Origin: Citromicrobium sp. JLT1363
GTDB taxonomy: Bacteria; Pseudomonadota; Alphaproteobacteria; Sphingomonadales; Sphingomonadaceae
Assembly: GCF_000186705.1 (NCBI RefSeq)
Contig: NZ_AEUE01000010.1
Coordinates: 1 to 64,000, forward strand
Reading direction: 5' to 3'
DNA: 64,000 nucleotides
Shown here: positions 45,501 through 52,697 of the stretch, piece after piece
Numbering within the stretch: position 1 is the stretch's first letter
Layout of the letters: each line of letters starts with the position of its first letter
Program-made: the position numbers and the translations under genes
Notes under the pieces: generated by a model
What the model was told of the DNA's origin: nothing
The model's database searches: none
What the model saw: the letters and a program-made list of their open reading frames with translations, nothing else

Positions 45501-48500
45501 CGGATCAGCGCGCCGGTGCCCGAGATCGTGCCCGAGATCGTGGCGGCACCGGGTGCTCCCAGTGGCAGTACCTCGGTGCCGAACGCGGTATCGCCGTCCA
45601 GCGTGATCGCATTGGCAAGCGTCACCCCGTCGGCCATGGTAACGGTGGTACCGGCGCCGGTGGTCAGCGTGCCGGTGCCCAGCGCATTATCGCCCCCCAG
45701 CACCAGCCCCCCGTCATCGAGTCTTGTCCCGCCGGTGTAGGTATTGTCGCCCGACAGGACGAGCGTGCCGAGATCGGTTTTGACGAGCTGCGCCGTGCCC
45801 GCGATATCGGCCGCTATGGTCGCGGTGATGTTTGCGCCCGCCGCCGTGCCGTCGCCGACGCGGATGATCGACTCCGGGCTGCCGTCGAGCGTCAGGGTGT
45901 CGCCATCGACCACATAGCCGTCGGTGGCGAACTGCAGGCCCGACGCGGTGACCGCGCCCAGCGAATTGTCGATGGTGACGGTGCCCGCCGCGCCCTGGAA
46001 GATGGCGAAGGTGCCATCGTCATACGTGCCGTTGAGCGCGCCGGCCGCATCGGTCCAGTTGCGATTGCCCGCGCTGTTCTGCCAGATACCGCTACCGCCA
46101 TCGACGGCGTCGTTGTTCGCCCCGGAACTGCCGTCCCAGAAGCTGAAGGCGAGGCCCGTGGTGTTGACCAGGTTGACCTGGTTCGCGACCGAGGTCTGGA
46201 CGAACGCGTTGTTGCCGGGGACCGAGCCCAGGGTCAGGCCATTGTCGGTCAGCGTGCCGCCATAGTTGATGACGCGATAGACGCCCGGGCCGAAGGTACC
46301 GCCTTGGGTCTGCGTCACGTTCAGCGTGCCGTCGAGCGTCAGGTCGCCGCCCACGACCACCAGGTCGTTCAGCGGGCCGCCCACGACCCCGGCTTCGCCG
46401 AATTCGTAATTGAGATAGGAGCCGCCGGAAAGCGACAGGTTGCCGTTGATCGTCAGCGTGCCCGGGCTTGTTCCTGGGTTGAGCGAGGCGAAATCGGCCA
46501 GCCTCACATCGCCGCCGATCGTGCCCCGGCCGCCCAGCGCCGCGCCACCCAGGACGCTGGTCAGCCCCGTCGTCGCGCTCTGGTCCCCGTTCACCACCAG
46601 CGTGCCCGCCTGTACGGTGGTCTCGCCCGTATAGGCATTGCTCCCGCTCAATGTCAGCGTCCCGTTGCCAATCTTGGTCAGCGCAAGGTTGCCGTTGGAC
46701 GTATCGGCCATTCTGCCCGAATAGGTCGTGCTTGTGCCGTCGGTACCCACGGTGAGCGTACTGTCTGCCGTTGCCTGCAGTGAGCCGCTGCCACTAAGCG
46801 AACCGATCGTATTGGACTGGCCAATGGTCAGGAGTGCGGCGGCCCCGATGGTGACGCGCGCGTCACGATCAAGTCCAGTCGACTGGCTGACGTCCACCCT
46901 ACCACCGGTGATGACGAGGCTCCCGTAATCATTGTTCGCGCCATCGAGCCTGAGACCCCCGGGTCCGGTCTTGGTGAGAATTCCGGCACCAAGTGACAGC
47001 TGCCCACTGATTCGAGACAAGCCTTCGGACGAGAAGGTAAAGTCGGTATCGACACCCGTAATGCTGCCCGCCAGATCCAGGTAGTTCGCCCCGCGGGAAG
47101 TGGAAACGAGTGTATTACCTGCAAGTGTGATCGCGCCGGTTACGGTTCTTACTCCCGGCCCCGATGATACCAGCGCGCCCGCGCCATCCACTCCTGTCCC
47201 GGTAAGCGTAAGTGCTTCGCCGACCGAAACGATGCCGGAGCCGCCCAACACCAGCGTCGCACCATCTTCGACGACGGTTCCAGCGGAAAGTGAGCCAAGC
47301 GCGCCGCCGTTGGTAATCGTCAGCGTACCTTCGGCGACGGTCGTTACGCCGGAATAGCTGTTGTTCCCCGACAGCGTGAGGTTGCCGCTGCCGCGCTTGG
47401 TCAGGGCGAGCACGCCACCGGATGGGGTGTTTTCGGTAAGCCGGCCCGAAAACGTGGTAGAATCGCTGCCCGCGATCGTCAGGGTGCGCAGCGCGTCGCG
47501 CGCTTCTACGTCTCCGCTTCCGACCAGCGCCCCGATCGTCTCGTCCTGGTCGAGAGAAACGATGCCCGCACCGTTGATCGTCAGACGGGCGGCATCGTCG
47601 ATCGCATTGCCCGGATTGGACGCGCGGCCAACGACCAGCTGGCCGGAATTGACGATCACATCGCCGGTGAAGCTGTTGTTCGCCCAAAGCGACAGTATGC
47701 CGGTACCGTTCTTGGTAAGCGTGCCATCGCCAATGTCGAGGTTTGAGGCGATCACGGTGATGCCGCCCCCCGTCGTCGTCAGGTCGTGCGCGCCGGTGAT
47801 TCCGCCATTAAGGTCAAGAATGCCGGCACTGTTGGCAATCGTCGAAGCGCCCGTCAGGGTCACAAGTCCGTTAATGTCGGTCGCCCCGAAGAGGTTGCGC
47901 AGTGCACCATTCCCCGAAACGCCATCACCGGCAATCGAGATGTCCTCACCAACAAACAAGATGGAGCCATCGATGGCCAGCGTCGCACCATCTTCGACGA
48001 TGGTTCCAACCGAAAGCGAGCCAAGCGAGAAGTCGTTGGTAATCGTCAGCGTGCCCTCGGCAATCCTGGTCGTGCCGCGATAGGTATTCGATCTCAGTGT
48101 GAGGTTGCCGGTACCGGTCTTGGTGATTGCGGCGTCGCCTGTGATCCGGCCACTTTGCGTCGCGCTGCCGCCCGCCTGGTTGAAGGTTACAAGTCCGCTA
48201 TCGAGATTGATACTCCGCGCATTCGTGATCCCGTCCGCGTAGTCGATCGTGGTGCCCGCAAACGCATCAAGACCCAAAAGATTCAATGCCTGGTTGTTGG
48301 CAATGCGCAACGTACCCTCGGTGAGATAGATGCGCCCATTGTGGGTATTGGCACCGGCCAGTGAGAGAGTCCCGGCGCCGGTCTTCGTGAGATCGTTGAA
48401 GCCCGAGATCACCCCGCCGAAGGTTGCGGTAGTCCCTGCAGCGGTGTCGATGGTGCCAGCCTGGTTCAGCGCGACGTTGCGCGTACTGGTAATGTCGGCC

Positions 48501-51178
48501 AGCGTCCGAAGGGTCGCGCCCGCGCCGCCGAAGGTCAGCGCGGCGGAATCCGCGCCCAGGACCCGGTCCGCCGAAATGGCGAGGGTACCGCCCGCAATAG
48601 TGAAGCCACCCAGAAACGGGTTGTTCTGGAAGCCGTAGCTACGCGTCAGCGTCATCGTGCCCGTGCCGGTCTTGACTACCGACAGGGTGCCGCCCCCGGT
48701 AATGAATTCGCCGCCGAAGCTGGTGCTGGTGTTGTCCCCGCCCAGCGTCAGCACACGGTTTCCATTCCCGGCGGAGACGAGGCCGCTGGTGCCAGCAAGC
48801 GAACCGATGGTCTCGTCCTGATAAAGCGTCAGCCGCACGAACCGGCCCGAAGCGGTCATCGTCAGACGCGCATTGTCGTCGATCGTGCTCGCGCCACCTG
48901 CCGCCAGCTCCAGCGTGCTGGAATTGATCCTTACGTCCCCGGTGAAGCTGTTGCCGGCGTAGAATGCCACGGTGATATTGTCGGCGATCAGGTCGCCGTC
49001 ACCAATATCGAGATCGCCGCTGAAGGCGACCACGCGCTGCAGGTTGTTGAGCCCGTTGAGCGTGAGATCGTAATCGCCGGTTACGCCCCCGCGGAAATTG
49101 ATCCCGCCCTCGTTCACGACGACCCTGCTATCCCCCGCCAGCGTGACGAGGCCGTTGAGCGAAGTATCCCCGTTCTGCAGCCGGAGCGCCCCTGCCCCCG
49201 AAGCGCCGGTGCCCGTGATGCTGATCGCGTCGGCTATATTGAGAACTGGCGCATTGAACGCCAGCGTCGCCCCGTCCTGTACGATGGTGCCGCCATCGGC
49301 CGTGCCCAGGGCTCCATTGCTGGCAACGGTCAACGTGCCTTCGGCAACCGTGGTGGTGCCCTGATAAGTGTTCGCACCGGAAAAAGTGAGATTCCCGCTG
49401 CCGGTTTTGCTGATGTTGGCGGAAGAGCCACTGATGACGCCCGCGATGGTCGCGTTGCCGGAGGACTGTTGGAAGGTTGCGGTCGAGCTGGAACTGCTCG
49501 GATCGTTCGAAAGCAGCACATTGTTGGCGATGGTGACCGCGTTGCTCAACACGAGGGTCGTGCCGGTGTCGACGATCAGATCGCCGCTGCCCAGCGCGTT
49601 CGACCGACCGACGCCGAGAATCCCCTGATCCAGATAGGTGGTGCCGGTCCTGCCACTACCGTCACCGCTGAGTACAACCCTGCCGCGGCCCGTCTTGATG
49701 AACCGCCCACCGCCGGTGAAGGTGCCGCTCAGAAACGCGCTGGTCCCGCTGGACATATCGATCGCGCCATTGCCGAGAAAGCGTATGTCGCGCGCCGTGT
49801 TGAGGTTGTCGTAGCTCCTCAAAACTGCGGTGAATTCCAGCGCGGTGTCGGGGTTGTTGAAAGTCAGCAGGCCCGTATCGGCGCCCAGCGCCCCGGCGCT
49901 CAGAATTTCGAGTACGCCGTCCGAGATCGTCCACGGGGTGATCTGTGTCGTCGTTCCGCCGAGCGTGAAGGTCGAATTGCCCGTCTTCTCGAAGCTGCCG
50001 AAGCCTTGGTAGGTCGATCCGATCAGAGCGAGGTCGAACGTACCGTCCGTGTTGCCGCCCAGCCGGAACAGATCGTCGCCATCGCCGACGACATTGCCGG
50101 TGACAGAGCTTCCGGACTGGTATTCGAACACGTTCTCACCCGCGCCGAACGTGACAGCATTTGCGCGCGGCGCGCGGCTGCCGGGGCCGGACAGCCCGCC
50201 GGTGATGGAGCCTGAATTGATGACGGTAAGGCCCGCCCCGGAAACGCCCACGCCCCCCGCACCGGGAGTTCCGGCGGACGAGAGGCCGCCCCCCGCCCCG
50301 CCGGCGATTGACCCTGAATTGACAAGCAGATTGCCGGTCCCGGTAAAAAGGACGCCGGCACCACCCGTGCCATGCTGACTATAATTGAAATCAATGTCGT
50401 CTCCGGCTCTCCCACCGGTGCCGCCCTGGACAGTCCCCGTAGACCCGACCCGCACAGTGCTGCTGTTCGCGAAAGCTCCGATACCGCCGTCGCCGCCCGC
50501 GCCGCCTGTCCCGTAAAAGGCAAAGCCGCCATTGCCGCCATCGCCGCCAGCCAGATCGCTATTGACGACAAGCGTAGCATCGGCGGCGTAGTTCGCGTGG
50601 CCATACCCGCCTGCGCCACCCCCGCCGCCGCCGCCGCCGCCGTCGTACGAGGAGGCGAAGCCTCCATCGCCACCACGACCGCCGGTCTGCGTTGCGGTGA
50701 GAGTGTAGGTGGTCGCATCGTTTCCGACCCCGCCATGCGCGCCGCCGCCGCCGCCGCCACCGGCCGCCTCGAACGGGCCATACTCGCCATTGGCACCGTC
50801 TGCCCCCGGTGTCGCACCGCCCGCGCCGCCTCTCGATGCCGGATTGGCGTTGTTGGCACCGCCATCTCCGCCGTCACCACCGGTCGGTCCGGCGGCCCCG
50901 CCACCACCACCGCTGCCAAATGTGCCGCTGGTACCGTCAAACGTTCCAGAAACGCCGTCGGTACCCGCCTCGCCATTCGGGCCGACACCGCCAGCACCCC
51001 CGGCGGTGCCATTGCTGCTTTCGCCACCATCGCCGCCGGACGTCTGCGCGAACGCGGGCGCGGCGATCGTCAGGGCAAGGGCCGATGCACCCCCCACCAG
51101 CAGAGCGCGGCGCAGCGCGCGGGCCTTGCGATCTGCGGAATTGCCGTTGCTACCGCTTTGCGCGACCGTGAGTCCCAT
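36569..51178 (-). CDS. Giant autotransporter adhesin-like protein (4869 residues)
   Basis: A single uninterrupted frame of 4869 codons. After an extended signal peptide (cleavage near AFA, about residue 45) comes a glycine-rich head (about residues 46-310) with GGDGG/GGAGG runs. The passenger that follows is built from dozens of autotransporter-associated beta repeats of the type GTLTLTGANTYSGGTTL, which form a long beta helix. Three modules start with a WDG motif (near residues 1680, 2503 and 3870), the first two almost identical in part. The C-terminal type V barrel (about residues 4590-4869) starts near VSMWMQGFGGETQLDGD and ends in RIRF. I noticed no cysteine in it. The start Met at 51178 has AAAGGGA before it; an ATG 15 codons earlier has none. 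Likely an adhesin or biofilm surface protein; function not shown. Confidence 0.93.
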   Translation of the reverse strand: MGLTVAQSGSNGNSADRKARALRRALLVGGASALALTIAAPAFAQTSGGDGGESSNGTAGGAGGVGPNGEAGTDGVSGTFDGTSGTFGSGGGGGAAGPTGGDGGDGGANNANPASRGGAGGATPGADGANGEYGPFEAAGGGGGGGAHGGVGNDATTYTLTATQTGGRGGDGGFASSYDGGGGGGGGGAGGYGHANYAADATLVVNSDLAGGDGGNGGFAFYGTGGAGGDGGIGAFANSSTVRVGSTGTVQGGTGGRAGDDIDFNYSQHGTGGAGVLFTGTGNLLVNSGSIAGGAGGGLSSAGTPGAGGVGVSGAGLTVINSGSITGGLSGPGSRAPRANAVTFGAGENVFEYQSGSSVTGNVVGDGDDLFRLGGNTDGTFDLALIGSTYQGFGSFEKTGNSTFTLGGTTTQITPWTISDGVLEILSAGALGADTGLLTFNNPDTALEFTAVLRSYDNLNTARDIRFLGNGAIDMSSGTSAFLSGTFTGGGRFIKTGRGRVVLSGDGSGRTGTTYLDQGILGVGRSNALGSGDLIVDTGTTLVLSNAVTIANNVLLSNDPSSSSSTATFQQSSGNATIAGVISGSSANISKTGSGNLTFSGANTYQGTTTVAEGTLTVASNGALGTADGGTIVQDGATLAFNAPVLNIADAISITGTGASGAGALRLQNGDTSLNGLVTLAGDSRVVVNEGGINFRGGVTGDYDLTLNGLNNLQRVVAFSGDLDIGDGDLIADNITVAFYAGNSFTGDVRINSSTLELAAGGASTIDDNARLTMTASGRFVRLTLYQDETIGSLAGTSGLVSAGNGNRVLTLGGDNTSTSFGGEFITGGGTLSVVKTGTGTMTLTRSYGFQNNPFLGGFTIAGGTLAISADRVLGADSAALTFGGAGATLRTLADITSTRNVALNQAGTIDTAAGTTATFGGVISGFNDLTKTGAGTLSLAGANTHNGRIYLTEGTLRIANNQALNLLGLDAFAGTTIDYADGITNARSINLDSGLVTFNQAGGSATQSGRITGDAAITKTGTGNLTLRSNTYRGTTRIAEGTLTITNDFSLGSLSVGTIVEDGATLAIDGSILFVGEDISIAGDGVSGNGALRNLFGATDINGLVTLTGASTIANSAGILDLNGGITGAHDLTTTGGGITVIASNLDIGDGTLTKNGTGILSLWANNSFTGDVIVNSGQLVVGRASNPGNAIDDAARLTINGAGIVSLDQDETIGALVGSGDVEARDALRTLTIAGSDSTTFSGRLTENTPSGGVLALTKRGSGNLTLSGNNSYSGVTTVAEGTLTITNGGALGSLSAGTVVEDGATLVLGGSGIVSVGEALTLTGTGVDGAGALVSSGPGVRTVTGAITLAGNTLVSTSRGANYLDLAGSITGVDTDFTFSSEGLSRISGQLSLGAGILTKTGPGGLRLDGANNDYGSLVITGGRVDVSQSTGLDRDARVTIGAAALLTIGQSNTIGSLSGSGSLQATADSTLTVGTDGTSTTYSGRMADTSNGNLALTKIGNGTLTLSGSNAYTGETTVQAGTLVVNGDQSATTGLTSVLGGAALGGRGTIGGDVRLADFASLNPGTSPGTLTINGNLSLSGGSYLNYEFGEAGVVGGPLNDLVVVGGDLTLDGTLNVTQTQGGTFGPGVYRVINYGGTLTDNGLTLGSVPGNNAFVQTSVANQVNLVNTTGLAFSFWDGSSGANNDAVDGGSGIWQNSAGNRNWTDAAGALNGTYDDGTFAIFQGAAGTVTIDNSLGAVTASGLQFATDGYVVDGDTLTLDGSPESIIRVGDGTAAGANITATIAADIAGTAQLVKTDLGTLVLSGDNTYTGGTRLDDGGLVLGGDNALGTGTLTTGAGTTVTMADGVTLANAITLDGDTAFGTEVLPLGAPGAATISGTISGTGALIRTDRSDLTLTGANTYSGGTTLRGLTTITNGSALGTGTITAAGGVLTIGADGIVLANDIGLQSGLNLSNTDKTVTLSGNISGSGNLGLTGTGTYILTGASTYTGGTLLVSSTARLANNAAFGTGDVSLGSDTTIDYADGVSIANRIETNNRFTLNQTGGVATHSGVIAGATSFTKTGSGTLVLSGANTFTRGVTLSEGTLTLGNGSALGTGALTAADGTTLRYDTDRQAVSNAIVLNGELGITAYGRALQDGVISGSGGLRINALTILTGANTFSGGTTIESYGVTVRNNAALGTGAVTMGDFTSIEYADGITLANALTLNGTALLGGDRDYSATQSGTVSGTGTLSLYGTGTLTLTGANTYSGGTEMTEGTLLVGNDSALGTGTLSAMGGTLGFAAADLTVANAIEMPFAFTVDTGTNSGTLSGVVSGNGNLTKTGTGTLTLRGANTFTGGTNVQAGTLYVNGDQSAATGLTSVADGATLGGTGIIGGDVTLADGASLNPGTSPGTLTINGNLALSGGSILNFEFGEAGVAGGALNDLVNVGGDLTLDGTLNVSPSAGGTFGAGVYRLFNYGGTLTDNGLTLGTTPTDRLFVQTSVANQINLINTTGVTFSFWDGAAGTNNGNVDGGDGIWQTGAGNTNWTGANGEFNGGYDDGTFAIFQGAAGTVTIDNSLGAVTASGLQFATGGYVIDGDTLTLDGGAQATIRVGDGSAVGETFTATIAADIAGTAQLVKTDLGTLVLSGDNTYTGGTSLEDGALVLGGDNALGTGTLTTGAGTTVTMADGVTLANAITLDGDTAFGTEVLPLGAPGAATISGTISGTGALIRTDRSDLTLTGANTYSGGTTLRGLTTITNGSALGTGTITAAGGVLTIGADGIVLANDIDLQGGLNVGSTDNTVTLSGTISGAGNLGLAGSGTFILTGTNTYAGGTALISGTVRLANDSALGTGRLSLGSGTTVDYAEGVSIANRIETNNRFTLNQTGGVATHSGVIAGATSFTKTGSGTLLLSGDNTFTRGVTLSEGALILANDSALGTGTLTALDGTGIGFVGDRTIGNAIALGGLVTFDTGTASVTQSGSISGGAEGALVKIGSGNLTLSGASSYSGTTTVAAGTLTVASSNALGSTAGGTIVRNGATLAIDTFVTSENISIVGGGVDGKGALVGSGVLNGTVTLADAAAIGGASGGGLTFTGAIQGNDTDLFFYGPGSTTISGGIATGSGDVIIDTNGGSVSFLSGNSFTGDLAMVSGALSINAGGASTIGDTARILATGGSITLAQSETVGSISGSGLTIAGIFRDQTLTTGGDDSSTTFSGTLTEALGGTLALTKVGAGTFALTGDNTYSGGTTLNGGALVLGSDSALGTGMLTATDGTAIGFIGDRTIGNAMALGGAFTLDTGANSITQNGVISGSGTLAKVGTGTLSLTAANTYSGTIDVQAGTLANSGAVAAVINRATFINTGTAGDVGNTGTLNNEGTLASLLNKGNATLADTSIVTGAIENDSTLALGGQAGSLLQIGGATTVATNASLSGDIALQGGTLTIGSDGQLTFASLGTAEGTILTLGEGASLIGTGNSMALGGTTNAADGVSLIDSGTIQNLATGTLAFAGAATIDTDTDASGDEAFVNAGTVRLAGDNTQVVSIGGNGGNDVSNLTNAQLLVDEGRLDVAGVLGNAGLVSLSENGILNVDTLVNASGGSIVSTGAIFASSGIANRAGATLSSTGTLGGFVVNEGAITARGLLNGQLSNEGAGLFTVTGDLASNGSDVANIGTAVLAVSGGDLTGVGTLVNASLGADGAGGNAGLRIAAGRTLAADLIGNSGEILIAGTLTGRVEQTAGLLTNNGTIAGDLVANGGAVSGSGAFDGDVMILADAIFAPGAMGTVATIDIAGMFGLGGTTSYDLGTADVIGGATNDLVLAGSAVIDGGTFDLNNAGAGTYRLINTGGEGSIAVGQYALLNAAEGSRIYTTGNGRYLNVQVGAISTQYWDGSANAGNGAVEGGTGVWTNALGRTNWTGATGALNNSWQGTINPPVTAVFAGTAGVVSVDTSAGYIGFGGMRFDSDGYVIAEAAGDDAPDLGANGTAANVFAGIASSADGIASTITVADAGSTARIEAGIAGVTAATGLIVDGAGTLELAGNNEGLTGTVAVLDGTLRAIGGSAISNASALVLRGDAAFEITDDEAIGSLDGGAATTVALGENMLIAGLNGDDTTFGGVISGAGSFVKTGAGTMTLTGANTYTGTTAVVEGALVLGASDVLSDETLVAVEEAILDLGDNSDTVGFFQLVEGTLAGTGTLTAAEYQLDTAQVTANLGTGMLFQTGGTSVMDGTSAADLVAINAGTLRLGASERLADTASVQVAEDATFDLTAATETIAALYGMGTVELGVGQLTVGGTGLDSGFEGLLSGSGTLSKAGSGVFTLLGDQAGWTGDFEVLGGTLRYFGNSGGGALISGGTLSGNSTFASALTMTGGTLSPGYEDAPVGMISAQTIDLLGGTALFDFRSPEFGGGADLLLATGAITIADTEVAIASGDARSTFPAVQRYVIVQGDSLTGTFANGDTFQQMEEAPKLFWRLRYDLVENGVALEVRRMFDFGANLGEGATPNQIAVATTLSSGQLDIGDTFADAILPLADLDEADQLRVFDSLGGESLTSATTGAFIEGQRFADLLTQRIYSKAVMKADTKAPAQARALAPVQQGTANALAAPDVASVSMWMQGFGGETQLDGDAVTRKLSHDASGFAGGLEARLGQFKAGVAGGYTDGSYDVRSLQASMQGETVHVGGYLGYEGKAAFAGLFGAYQNSDFDSTRLVTAANTRPLTAEAEIEMTGRTLGAFAGYRASLGGAVVLTPMVGLSNIRIERDGFDETGADPLNLRVSEETREVTYATAQLRLSAVTPVSGGTFEPYLAGGIERYGGDLGAVSEMRFAGAAGDMGAFRIIGAPLEETVGVLGAGFDVRPNERIEIGASAGTRIGERINQATVEMHARIRF
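42857..43234 (-). repeat. Internal duplication in the giant autotransporter, copy A
   Basis: This segment is repeated at 45329-45706, exactly 2472 bases (824 codons) away. By eye I find one difference in about 378 bases (GGTGAGG versus GGTAAGG near 42960). Less similar homology extends on both sides, roughly 42450-44130, covering a WDG module, a VNGDQSA segment and several beta repeats. Confidence 0.85.
45329..45706 (-). repeat. Internal duplication in the giant autotransporter, copy B
   Basis: Second copy of the segment at 42857-43234. The wider homologous module covers roughly 44920-46600. The in-frame period and near-identity over the core, against visible divergence in the flanks, suggest recent duplication or gene conversion within the gene. 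Confidence 0.85.
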
Positions 51179-51298
51179 CGAAAATTCCCTTTTAATCCAG
51201 CCAGTTACCCGTTCACGACTCATTGGAAGTCATTGGGCGCGCAGGTATTTTTGCGTGCGCGGTCAAGCACTGGAGGGAGAAAGGAACAACCGATGAAA

Positions 51299-51319
51299 TT
51301 GGAATAGGACATATTCCAA
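51299..51319. promoter_or_regulatory. Inverted repeat between autotransporter and LysR gene (LysR-type operator)
   Basis: TTGGAAT (51299-51305) and ATTCCAA (51313-51319) are perfect 7-base arms around AGGACAT. The site contains the T-N11-A arrangement of LysR-type operators. It lies 105 bases before the regulator ATG and 121 bases before the autotransporter start, the usual place for autoregulation plus control of the divergent target. Confidence 0.55.
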
Positions 51320-51423
51320 TGTCGAATATTAACGAGAATTCACCCCGAAAATGCTTGATTCAGAGGGAAAGTGGCCGCACCACCTCGATCCCACATGAAC
51401 GAACAATATTTGCAGGCGGAATA

Positions 51424-52365
51424 ATGGAAGATATCGCGCGCGAGCAACGGCACCGGGAGAGCCGCGATCTGCGCAAGCTCGATCTGAACCTTCTGATCAT
51501 TTTCGAAACTGTCTATCAGACCGGCAGCGTCAGCCAGTCGGCGCGCGTGCTGGGGATGAGCCAGCCGACCGTCAGCAACGCACTTTCGCGGCTGCGCGGG
51601 CATTTCTCCGACCCTCTCTTCGTCCGGATGGATCGTGGGATGAAGCCCACTCCCAAGGCGATGAGCCTGCTGCCGCCGATCACCGATGCGCTGGGCGCGC
51701 TGCGCAGGGGCCTGGCTTACGACAGCGATTTCGACGTCGCCACGGCCAAGCGGCACTTCCGCCTGCTGCTTCACGATTTCAGCGTTCCGTCGGTTCTGCC
51801 TCCGCTCGTCAGGGCGCTCGACGAGGCGAAGTCGGCCTGCACCGTGGAGGTGATCACACCCGATTGGGAACGGCCGCATGAAGCGCTGACCCGCGGGGAT
51901 GCGGACCTCATCATGGATATTTCTCTGCAGGAGCAGCCAGGCGTCACGCTGGAGCCACTGATGGACGCGGATGCGGTCTGCATCGTGCGCGAGGGGCATC
52001 CCAGGATCGGCCACGAAATGTCGCGCGAAGATTTCGCCAATAACGGGCACGCGGTCCTGCCCAGGCAGATGCGCCTCCATCTGCCCACCGCCCGACAGGT
52101 GCGCGCGGCAGCGATCGACCGGCGGGTCGGCGCGATCCTGCCCAACGCCGCGAACCTTGCGACGACCGTCGCCACGACCGACCTCATCGCCATCGTGCCC
52201 CGGCGCTACGCTGAGCTGGTTTCGCCGATCTATCGCCTGCGGATCCTGCCCGTGCCCTTCGAGTACCCGACATCCAAGGTCTTCCTGGGTTGGGCGACGG
52301 ACAAGGAAGACGATCCCGGCGTACGCTGGCTTCTCAATCATATCCGGGCGACGTTTTCGAATTGA
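51424..52365 (+). CDS. LysR-family transcriptional regulator
   Basis: A 313-residue regulator. The winged helix-turn-helix occupies residues about 18-76 (LNLLIIFETVYQTGSVSQSA, then MSQPTVSNALSRLRGHFSDP) and the effector-binding domain residues about 100-300. The N-terminal pattern DPLFVRMDRGMKPTPKA places it in the NodD/NahR/PcpR-like branch, whose members usually sense aromatic compounds; the ligand here is unknown. The ATG at 51424 was chosen because the longer frame upstream crosses the divergent promoter region. The divergent giant autotransporter gene is its likely target. Confidence 0.88.
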   Translation: MEDIAREQRHRESRDLRKLDLNLLIIFETVYQTGSVSQSARVLGMSQPTVSNALSRLRGHFSDPLFVRMDRGMKPTPKAMSLLPPITDALGALRRGLAYDSDFDVATAKRHFRLLLHDFSVPSVLPPLVRALDEAKSACTVEVITPDWERPHEALTRGDADLIMDISLQEQPGVTLEPLMDADAVCIVREGHPRIGHEMSREDFANNGHAVLPRQMRLHLPTARQVRAAAIDRRVGAILPNAANLATTVATTDLIAIVPRRYAELVSPIYRLRILPVPFEYPTSKVFLGWATDKEDDPGVRWLLNHIRATFSN

Positions 52366-52381
52366 AGCCTGCCGGGTTCAT

Positions 52382-52399
52382 CGATGCGCGGACGCATCG
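52382..52399. terminator. Hairpin after the LysR gene
   Basis: CGATGCG and CGCATCG are perfect 7-base arms around CGGA, 17 bases after the regulator stop; outer TGCC/GGCA could extend the stem. It also lies beyond the end of the convergent pseudogene. No T run is present. Confidence 0.45.
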
Positions 52400-52440
52400 G
52401 GCAGCGCGCGTGACGGTTCGGCTTTCCGGCGCGGCAGTCT

Positions 52441-52651
52441 TCAGCCGAGCATGGAAATGACCATGATCGATGCAATCGCCGGCGGCACGACGAAGCGCAT
52501 AACGGGCAACCAGCGGCAGGAAGATGTTCGCCGCGACATAGTCCTGAACCACGTAGATGGTCCGGCCCGGCAGCACGCCGAAGGTTTCGAGCGGATGGAA
52601 TTCAGCCCACCGATCGAACGACAGCACCGATCCGACGCTGACCTTTACGCC
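52441..52651 (-). pseudogene. Remnant of a sodium:neurotransmitter symporter (NSS/SNF) family gene
   Basis: The - strand reads VKVSVGSVLSFDRWAEFHPL and, after about a dozen residues, DYVAANIFLPL, which resembles the late helices of bacterial NSS transporters (a LSF-x-W...HPL segment, then D-x-x-x-x-N-x-LLPL). At about base 52530 the homology moves to another frame: WLPVMRFVVPPAIASIMVIS, followed by MLG and a stop at 52441-52443, resembling the family's final helix. The part between, normally the next helix, is missing, as is everything N-terminal. I therefore read it as the 3' scrap of a decayed transporter gene with an internal deletion and frameshift. This is pattern recognition without an alignment. 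Confidence 0.55.
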
Positions 52652-52697
52652 CGACGTCCTCGACTGACGGGCCGGAGCTAACCCGGGGCGGCCTGCC

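Noticed and set aside
42440-46600. Tandem or CRISPR-like repeats in the giant autotransporter region
   Set aside because: The repeats are in-frame coding repeats of beta-strand units with varied lengths and no regular spacers, so they are protein repeats, not an array.
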